Shown: piece by piece, positions 59,623-64,000 of the stretch
Numbering within the stretch: the stretch's first letter is position 1
Layout: each line of letters begins with the position of its first letter
Source of the DNA: a virus
Strand: one strand, 5' to 3'
Length of the DNA stretch: 64,000 nt
IMG/VR virus record: IMGVR_UViG_3300028654_000384
Span: 151,858-215,857 of that record
Position numbers and translations under genes: made by a program
Notes under the pieces: generated by a model
Database searches by the model: none
What the model was told of the DNA's origin: nothing
The model's input: the letters and a program-made list of their open reading frames with translations, nothing else

Positions 59623-59849
59623 TCACTGCCCTACCGCTACCTGGCACCCGCCTCAAGTGCACCAGCAACCGCGATCGCCCTGAACTCGTCGAGGGTCAGG
59701 AGTACGTCGTGGTGCCAGAGGTCGCCCTCGACAAGATGCCCATCAACTACAAGCGCTTTCAACCTGACGACTTTCGGTTGATCGCCGTCGGTCAGGGCAG
59801 TCACGCCGTCGGCATCTTTCCCGTCGGCATCTTCGAGGTGGTGCCGTGA
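59619..59849 (+). CDS. Possible SH3-like small protein, 76 residues
   Basis: LPLPGTRLKCTSNR, VEGQEYVVVPEVA and FRLIAVGQGSHAVGIFPVGI. The PGTRL start fits the PGxL pattern; the G-W strand is absent. Coupled on both sides. Confidence 0.6.
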   Translation: MITALPLPGTRLKCTSNRDRPELVEGQEYVVVPEVALDKMPINYKRFQPDDFRLIAVGQGSHAVGIFPVGIFEVVP

Positions 59850-60139
59850 ATGTGCCCGCAGACTACGAGGCGTGCGGTGAGTGCGGCTTTGATCACGGCT
59901 ATGAACAGACCAGCGCTGCACGTTGGCATGCTAAGGATACGATCACCGTCGCCAACAAGTACGTCGACAATGAGAGCATCATGGCGACCAGCGCAGTCGT
60001 CGCCCTCGATGACGCACAAGACCTGTTCGACAAGGGCGCGTACCCCGAGGCGGCCAAGCGAGCATTGACGTCGCTGAGTTACAGCCTGGGCATCTTGTCA
60101 CCCGTTTACCAGCGGGCGAAGGCAAACCTGGGTTTGTGA
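59846..60139 (+). CDS. Hypothetical protein with an N-terminal CxxC
   Basis: 97 residues from a GTG in GTGA overlap. YEACGECGFDHGYEQTSAAR, then helices (AQDLFDKGAYPEAAKRALTS). Function unknown. Confidence 0.65.
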   Translation: MNVPADYEACGECGFDHGYEQTSAARWHAKDTITVANKYVDNESIMATSAVVALDDAQDLFDKGAYPEAAKRALTSLSYSLGILSPVYQRAKANLGL

Positions 60140-60145
60140 GTGGCA

Positions 60146-60175
60146 GTGTAAGTTCGGTGGTGACTGTGGTAGAGT
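60146..60175 (+). promoter_or_regulatory. Leaderless-type promoter
   Basis: GTGTAA-18-TAGAGT-TAGATC-ATG with a TGG extended -10. Confidence 0.9.
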
Positions 60176-60181
60176 TAGATC

Positions 60182-60367
60182 ATGGACACCGCAACAATCA
60201 TCGGTCTCTCTATCCTCGCCCTCTTCATCATTGGTGGCATGTTCATTTTCGCCTTCGTGGTGGGCAAAACTTACGACGCAGCGCGGGCACTACCGACGAC
60301 GCTGGGTCACGGTGCAGGCTCGTTTGCTCGAGCGTACGCCGAGGCGAAGAAGGGCAACAACCCGTAA
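60182..60367 (+). CDS. 61-residue membrane protein
   Basis: IIGLSILALFIIGGMFIFAF is one membrane helix; the tail is Ala/Gly-rich and basic (FARAYAEAKKGNNP). The start is fixed by the promoter. Function unknown. Confidence 0.75.
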   Translation: MDTATIIGLSILALFIIGGMFIFAFVVGKTYDAARALPTTLGHGAGSFARAYAEAKKGNNP

Positions 60368-60397
60368 GTGTAAGTCATCACACAACCGTGGTAGAGT
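60368..60397 (+). promoter_or_regulatory. Leaderless-type promoter next to a stop codon
   Basis: GTGTAA-18-TAGAGT-TAGATC-ATG, starting directly after the stop of 60182-60367. Confidence 0.88.
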
Positions 60398-60403
60398 TAG
60401 ATC

Positions 60404-60553
60404 ATGGTGGACATCAGGCAACTGGCGGCTGAATGGCTGCAGGAACACGAGCACTACGAAAGCGAGCCCACGTATGAACAGGACCTCGCCGACCTAGTGA
60501 AGTTGCTAGAGGATGTCCTTGCACGTGCCACGCTGGATGGGATTGGATCATGA
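60404..60553 (+). CDS. Acidic helical protein, 49 residues
   Basis: VDIRQLAAEWLQEHEHYESE then QDLADLVKLLEDVLARATLD. The stop overlaps the ligase start (ATGA), so it is the leader gene of the ligase mRNA. Possibly a ligase partner; unknown. Confidence 0.7.
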   Translation: MVDIRQLAAEWLQEHEHYESEPTYEQDLADLVKLLEDVLARATLDGIGS

Positions 60554-61944
60554 CTGACAAATCGGTGGTCGACATTCTCGAAGAACTTGAGGCAACGGCG
60601 GGTTCGCTTGCCAAACGCGACGTGCTGCACCAGCACAGGCGCAACGAGTTGCTTAAGCAGGTGTTTGTCGCCGCGGGGGACCCGTACACCGTGTGGTATG
60701 TCAGCAAGGTGAAAATGCCCAAATTGGGTGTCCCGTCGCATGACATCTCCGAGGACGAGTTTGTCAATGACTTCATCAAGACGCTGCGCACGCAGCTGGC
60801 CACGCGTAAGGTGACTGGCAACGCGGCGAAGGCGCTGGTCGAGAGCCGCCTCGCCGACATGCCCAGTGAACTGTGCCAGAAGTGGTGCGTTCGAATTCTC
60901 CTCAGGAACCTGCGCGTCGGAGTGCAGGAGAGCACCGTCAACAAGGTGTGGCCGGGCACGCTGAAGTCCTTCGCCGTCGCTCTGGCCGAGACGCTGAAGA
61001 GCGAATTCGTCAAGGGTGAGGGGATCAAGCTCCTCGAGCCAGTGACGTACCCCGTCCGCGTGGAGCCCAAGCTCGACGGCCTGCGTTGCATCGCCGTCAA
61101 GAAGGACGGCGTGGTGACGTGCTACACCCGCAACGGCACCGTCATCGAGAACATGCCGACGATCAAGGCGGCGCTCGAAGCGGCGTCATACGACAACGTC
61201 GTCCTCGACGGCGAGGGCATGGCGGCCGATTGGAACCAGAGTTCGTCGATCATGATGTCGGGGCGTGGCTCTGACAAGGGACGGGCCAAGGACGACAGTG
61301 GCCTCATCTACAACGTCTTCGACGCGGTGCCTCTCGCCGATTGGGTCGCACAGAAGACAGAACTGACGTATGCTGAGCGCTGCAAACTGGTGTATGAGGT
61401 TATCCTTGCCTGCACTGAGTTCAAGCAAGGTACAAAGTCACCAGTGTGTCAGGTGCCGCACATCATGGCGCAGGACGAAACAGAGCTCAAGAAGTTCTTC
61501 GCCAAGTGCCTTGATGATGGGTTCGAAGGGGTGATGCTTAAGAGCATGGACGCTCCCTACAAGTGGAAGCGCAGCGACAACATCGTGAAATTAAAGCCCG
61601 TGACAACGTTTGAAGGTGTGATCGTCGGTCACTATGAGGGTCGGCGTGGGACGAAGCACGAAGGTAGATTTGGCGGCTTCAATGTAGTGCTGAGCAACGG
61701 CGTCATCACCCGGGTGGGCGGCGGTTTCAACGACAAGGTGCGGGCTGAAGTGCAGCTCGACGGAGCCGACGCCTGGGTGGGCAAGATCGTCGAGATCGAA
61801 GCACAACCTGACCCGCTGACGACTGACGGGTTGACGAAAGACGGCAAGGCCCGCTTTCCCGTCTACACCCGGTGCCGCGATGCTTCTGACGTCGATCCCA
61901 AGGTGTTGCGGGCCTACGCACAGTGGACACAGGAGAACCCATGA
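60550..61944 (+). CDS. ATP-dependent DNA ligase
   Basis: 464 residues. An N-terminal helical domain (1-170), then motif I VEPKLDGLRCIA with the AMP-accepting Lys (residue about 180), motif III-type DGEGMA, motif IV FEGVMLKSM, motif V DNIVKLKPV, and an OB-fold domain (FEGVIVGHYEGRRGTKHEGR onward). It seals nicks in duplex DNA using ATP, as in T4- and T7-like phages. Coupled to the 49-residue gene upstream and to 61941 downstream. Confidence 0.92.
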   Translation: MTDKSVVDILEELEATAGSLAKRDVLHQHRRNELLKQVFVAAGDPYTVWYVSKVKMPKLGVPSHDISEDEFVNDFIKTLRTQLATRKVTGNAAKALVESRLADMPSELCQKWCVRILLRNLRVGVQESTVNKVWPGTLKSFAVALAETLKSEFVKGEGIKLLEPVTYPVRVEPKLDGLRCIAVKKDGVVTCYTRNGTVIENMPTIKAALEAASYDNVVLDGEGMAADWNQSSSIMMSGRGSDKGRAKDDSGLIYNVFDAVPLADWVAQKTELTYAERCKLVYEVILACTEFKQGTKSPVCQVPHIMAQDETELKKFFAKCLDDGFEGVMLKSMDAPYKWKRSDNIVKLKPVTTFEGVIVGHYEGRRGTKHEGRFGGFNVVLSNGVITRVGGGFNDKVRAEVQLDGADAWVGKIVEIEAQPDPLTTDGLTKDGKARFPVYTRCRDASDVDPKVLRAYAQWTQENP

Positions 61945-62105
61945 CCTACCTCACCGATGAGCAACTCGAGGCACTTCGCAAGTACGTGGGCGAGAGGATG
62001 CACTCAACGCTACCAGCGCTCGAGCACATGTTCGCCGCCATCACCGAGCTGCAGGAACGCCGCAAGAAAGACACACAGGAGAACCCACATGCCGACCAAA
62101 GTTGA
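61941..62105 (+). CDS. Small helical protein, 54 residues
   Basis: ATGA overlap with the ligase gene. YLTDEQLEALRKYVGERMHS then ITELQERRKKDTQ. Function unknown. Confidence 0.65.
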   Translation: MTYLTDEQLEALRKYVGERMHSTLPALEHMFAAITELQERRKKDTQENPHADQS

Positions 62106-62310
62106 AGACCTCAAACAACCTGAACGCCTGCCTGAAGACGGTACCGTCCGCATCGAGCGCACGGGCAATGGTGGCTTGATGATCTGCGAAGACGGCACCC
62201 ACACCGCCGTCATCCTGAGTGAATTCAACGCTTGGCGCGTTTTCGGTATGTTGTCACTGATGCTGGGCATTCCGCTACCTGCTAAGGTCAGCAAAGCGAT
62301 CAAACTGTAG
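62089..62310 (+). CDS. Hypothetical protein, 73 residues
   Basis: ATG with CAGGAG upstream, overlapping the previous gene by 17 bases. GTVRIERTGNGGLMICEDG, HTAVILSEFNAWRVFGMLSL. Function unknown. Confidence 0.65.
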   Translation: MPTKVEDLKQPERLPEDGTVRIERTGNGGLMICEDGTHTAVILSEFNAWRVFGMLSLMLGIPLPAKVSKAIKL

Positions 62311-62316
62311 GCTCAC

Positions 62317-62541
62317 GTGGTCAAGCCCGGTGACTTCGTGCAGATGAACTGCGGCATGATCGTGTCTGTTTTATTGCCCACTACCTATGGCGAGCCCATA
62401 CGCGGCGTGTGGCTGATCAATGGTCAACTGCGCAATTACACCATCGGGTACAGTCCTGCATTTATGCAGGCCGTCGGCGTGGATGACAGAGGCATCGATA
62501 GGCTGAACACTAGCGAACGAGGAGAACTGTTCAGGTGGTGA
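62317..62541 (+). CDS. PGxL/GW family protein, right array member 1
   Basis: 74 residues from a GTG: VKPGDFVQMNCGMIVSVLL, IRGVWLINGQLRNYTIGYS. KPGDFV is the signature; the second strand carries VWLINGQLR. A close paralog of the next gene. Function unknown. Confidence 0.78.
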   Translation: MVKPGDFVQMNCGMIVSVLLPTTYGEPIRGVWLINGQLRNYTIGYSPAFMQAVGVDDRGIDRLNTSERGELFRW

Positions 62542-62753
62542 AGCCCGGTGACTTCGTGGGGGCAGGCGCCGGCATGATCGTGTCCGTAACAAGACCCGTG
62601 TATGATGGCGAGTCCGTTAAGGGCACGTGGTTTGTCAACGGTCAACTGCGACACTATGTCTTAGCGTACTCTTCCTCGCGCGCTTGGGCGACAGCAGGCG
62701 GCGACACCGACGCGCTGTACCTCGACACGTCAGGAGCGCTGCGCAAATGGTGA
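62538..62753 (+). CDS. PGxL/GW family protein, right array member 2
   Basis: 71 residues, GTGA overlap: VKPGDFVGAGAGMIVSVT, VKGTWFVNGQLRHYVLAYS. Recent duplicate of member 1. Function unknown. Confidence 0.8.
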   Translation: MKPGDFVGAGAGMIVSVTRPVYDGESVKGTWFVNGQLRHYVLAYSSSRAWATAGGDTDALYLDTSGALRKW

Positions 62754-63055
62754 AGGTATCGCGCCACGGCACGGCCTACGAAGACCTCACCCATAGGATC
62801 TACCCGGGCACGCTAGTCGGCACTTCGTTGGTCATCGCGGTGAAACTTCACACGCCATATACGCGGACGACGTGGGTGCTGCTGATGCAGAGCGACAGTT
62901 CCCTTCGCAGGTACATGGTCGGCCGCAATACGGCAGGTTCATGGAACCTTAATCACCCGTTTGACTTCGTCCTCGATGAGCCCGGTGAGTGGTATGACAC
63001 CAGGTGGGAATTCATCGGTGATGGGGACGAAGCGCAAGGACAGCGATGGCTATGA
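62747..63055 (+). CDS. PGxL/GW family protein, right array member 3
   Basis: 102 residues from an ATG overlapping the preceding stop (or the following GTG): IYPGTLVGTSLVIAVKL, TTWVLLMQSDSSLRRYMVG. Longer C-terminus. Its stop overlaps the next ATG. Confidence 0.75.
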   Translation: MVKVSRHGTAYEDLTHRIYPGTLVGTSLVIAVKLHTPYTRTTWVLLMQSDSSLRRYMVGRNTAGSWNLNHPFDFVLDEPGEWYDTRWEFIGDGDEAQGQRWL

Positions 63056-63336
63056 GGCCGGCGCCTTCATATCCTCGTGTATTGCTGCGACCTGGCGACA
63101 TGCTCGACGGCATGTTGGTGGTGTCGGTCGAGGCCAAACCTGTCATCTGGGACTGCATCACGGGCACCAGGTTGTGTGTTTGGTCGAATGGGTCGTCAGA
63201 GTTCAGGTGCTTTTTTCTCGCCGCGCGCAGACCGACCACCCAGGAACACTTCGATCTTCGTGCGATATTTCAACCGTCTATCTACGCTTATGACTTCTAT
63301 TACGTCGACCACCGAGGTAGGTTGACAACGTGGTGA
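63052..63336 (+). CDS. PGxL/GW family protein, right array member 4
   Basis: 94 residues, ATGA overlap: LLRPGDMLDGMLVVSVEA, TRLCVWSNGSSEFRCFFLA. It pairs in sequence with members 6 and 7 (PGDL-GxLVVSV). Function unknown. Confidence 0.78.
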   Translation: MRPAPSYPRVLLRPGDMLDGMLVVSVEAKPVIWDCITGTRLCVWSNGSSEFRCFFLAARRPTTQEHFDLRAIFQPSIYAYDFYYVDHRGRLTTW

Positions 63337-63340
63337 TGTG

Positions 63341-63571
63341 ATGGTGAAATACCTCCTCGTCAAGCCGGGTGATTTACTACACAATTGCCTCGTCGTTCAC
63401 GTTGACTTTGCGCACGACTACGACATGGGCGTCGACGACAGCGTAATTGTCATCGCACGAGGAGACTGGCTTCGCGCCGACTGCGTGTACCCGTTCGTGC
63501 TGACCCGCCACCATATCATCGGTTGCCAGTGGTTTTCATGCCGCGAGCTGCAGAAAGTGCTGGGACTGTGA
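63341..63571 (+). CDS. PGxL/GW family protein, right array member 5
   Basis: 76 residues: YLLVKPGDLLHNCLVVHVDF, SVIVIARGDWLRADC. About 40 bp encoding VKPGDLLHNCLV is nearly identical to member 7. Overlaps the next gene by GTGA. Confidence 0.8.
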   Translation: MVKYLLVKPGDLLHNCLVVHVDFAHDYDMGVDDSVIVIARGDWLRADCVYPFVLTRHHIIGCQWFSCRELQKVLGL

Positions 63572-63804
63572 AGCATCTCCTCAAACCGGGCGACTTGATC
63601 GAAGGTCACCTAGTGGTGTCCGTAAACGTTGGGGATCGCTCCTACGCCGTCACCGGGACGTACTGGTGTGAGCGTGAGGTGAGGGCGTTTGTCGTGCTGG
63701 CAGAGGGCACACATCTGTCAGTCTTGCCGGCTGACGACAACGTCGATGTGATGTCGAGGATAATGGCGGGCGCCGACGTGTTCTATGAGGAGATGCTACC
63801 GTGA
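63568..63804 (+). CDS. PGxL/GW family protein, right array member 6
   Basis: 78 residues from a coupled GTG: HLLKPGDLIEGHLVVSVNVG, VRAFVVLAEGTHLSVLPAD. Function unknown. Confidence 0.8.
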   Translation: MKHLLKPGDLIEGHLVVSVNVGDRSYAVTGTYWCEREVRAFVVLAEGTHLSVLPADDNVDVMSRIMAGADVFYEEMLP

Positions 63805-64000
63805 AGCACCGCCTCATCAAGCCGGGTGATTTACTACACAATTGCCTCGTCATCAGCGTGTACGAACCGCTCGGCGTCGGCACCAACGTGGTGGTGCAGG
63901 GTAGGTGGCTGCGTCAGGGACGCGTTGCGGGGTTTGAGATCAGTACGATTCACATCAGCGGGTGTCACTGGTGCCAATACGCGGGCTTAGGTAGTAGGAA
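63801..64000 (+). CDS. PGxL/GW family protein, right array member 7 (cut by window edge)
   Basis: Open from a GTGA-coupled GTG to the end of the window (66 codons): HRLIKPGDLLHNCLVISVYE, VVVQGRWLRQGRVAGF. Shows that the array continues beyond 64 kb. Confidence 0.78.
   Translation, partial: MKHRLIKPGDLLHNCLVISVYEPLGVGTNVVVQGRWLRQGRVAGFEISTIHISGCHWCQYAGLGSR

Noticed and set aside
3738-60403. Regularly recurring 37-bp sequence that might suggest a CRISPR or other repeat array
   Set aside because: Copies stand singly before genes at irregular intervals, with fixed -35/-10 spacing; they are promoters, not array repeats.
1-64000. Transposase, integrase, toxin-antitoxin or restriction genes
   Set aside because: I looked for DDE, tyrosine- or serine-recombinase, PIN, RelE and restriction motifs and saw none; only the endonuclease VII-like gene hints at mobility.

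Overview
The window reads as part of a large, GC-rich bacteriophage genome, probably a jumbo or huge phage of a Gram-negative host. Evidence for a phage: about 120 mostly tiny, tightly packed or overlapping genes; a tRNA array; a RadA/Sak4-type recombination ATPase; a T4-type dNMP kinase; an endonuclease VII-type nuclease; an ATP-dependent DNA ligase; an unusual sigma factor; and no ribosomal or central-metabolism genes. No capsid, portal, terminase or tail gene is visible, so the phage assignment is an inference. Several encoded lipoproteins, outer-membrane barrels and an OmpA-like protein imply a Gram-negative host. The Pro/Ala/Ser-rich lipoprotein with DAG repeats resembles those common in myxobacteria, which is only a hint.

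Layout. 1-3.35 kb and 5.7-9.9 kb (minus strand): translationally coupled arrays of one expanded family of 60-120 residue proteins, which I call the PGxL/GW family (N-terminal P-G-x-L, a hydrophobic CLVI-type strand, a C-terminal G-W strand; SH3-like barrel by inference). A RadA-like ATPase heads one array. 3.4-5.8 kb: small genes, each with its own promoter. 10-19.3 kb: a strand switch, then small cytoplasmic, lipoprotein and single-membrane-span genes. 19.8-24.8 kb: an apparent exopolysaccharide synthesis and export cassette (TolC-like protein, periplasmic adaptor, processive family-2 synthase, putative lipoprotein glycosidase), much of it AT-rich. 25-28.4 kb: OmpA-like protein, outer-membrane barrel and lipoproteins. 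28.5-38.7 kb: methyltransferase, C39-like peptidase, HD-domain protein, pyruvyl-transferase-like protein, GT4 glycosyltransferase, endonuclease VII-like nuclease, aminotransferase. 38.7-45.4 kb: acidic proteins, a glycosyltransferase with a C-terminal beta domain, dNMP kinase. 45.4-47.45 kb: 19 tRNA or tRNA-like genes. 47.5-62.3 kb: small genes, a sigma factor whose region 4.2 appears to be a separate gene, a MoxR-type AAA ATPase and DNA ligase. 62.3-64 kb: a second outward-running array of the PGxL/GW family.

Regulation is the most coherent signal. About 40 sites share GTG(C/T/A)AA - 18 bp - TAGGAT/TAGAGT/TACAGT, usually followed by TAGATC and directly by the ATG. The start codon then lies where transcription should begin, so many mRNAs are probably leaderless. 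Several of these promoters carry a TGn extended -10. A sigma factor without region 4.2, plus a separate region-4-like protein four genes downstream, is the obvious candidate reader. Seven copies of a 23-bp palindrome sit upstream of a subset of these promoters at about 55, 66 or 85-88 bp from the start codon, spacings that differ by roughly whole helical turns.

Functions of most small genes are not recognisable. Where no function is named, none could be supported. Start codons were chosen from promoter position, Shine-Dalgarno sequence and ATGA/GTGA overlaps.
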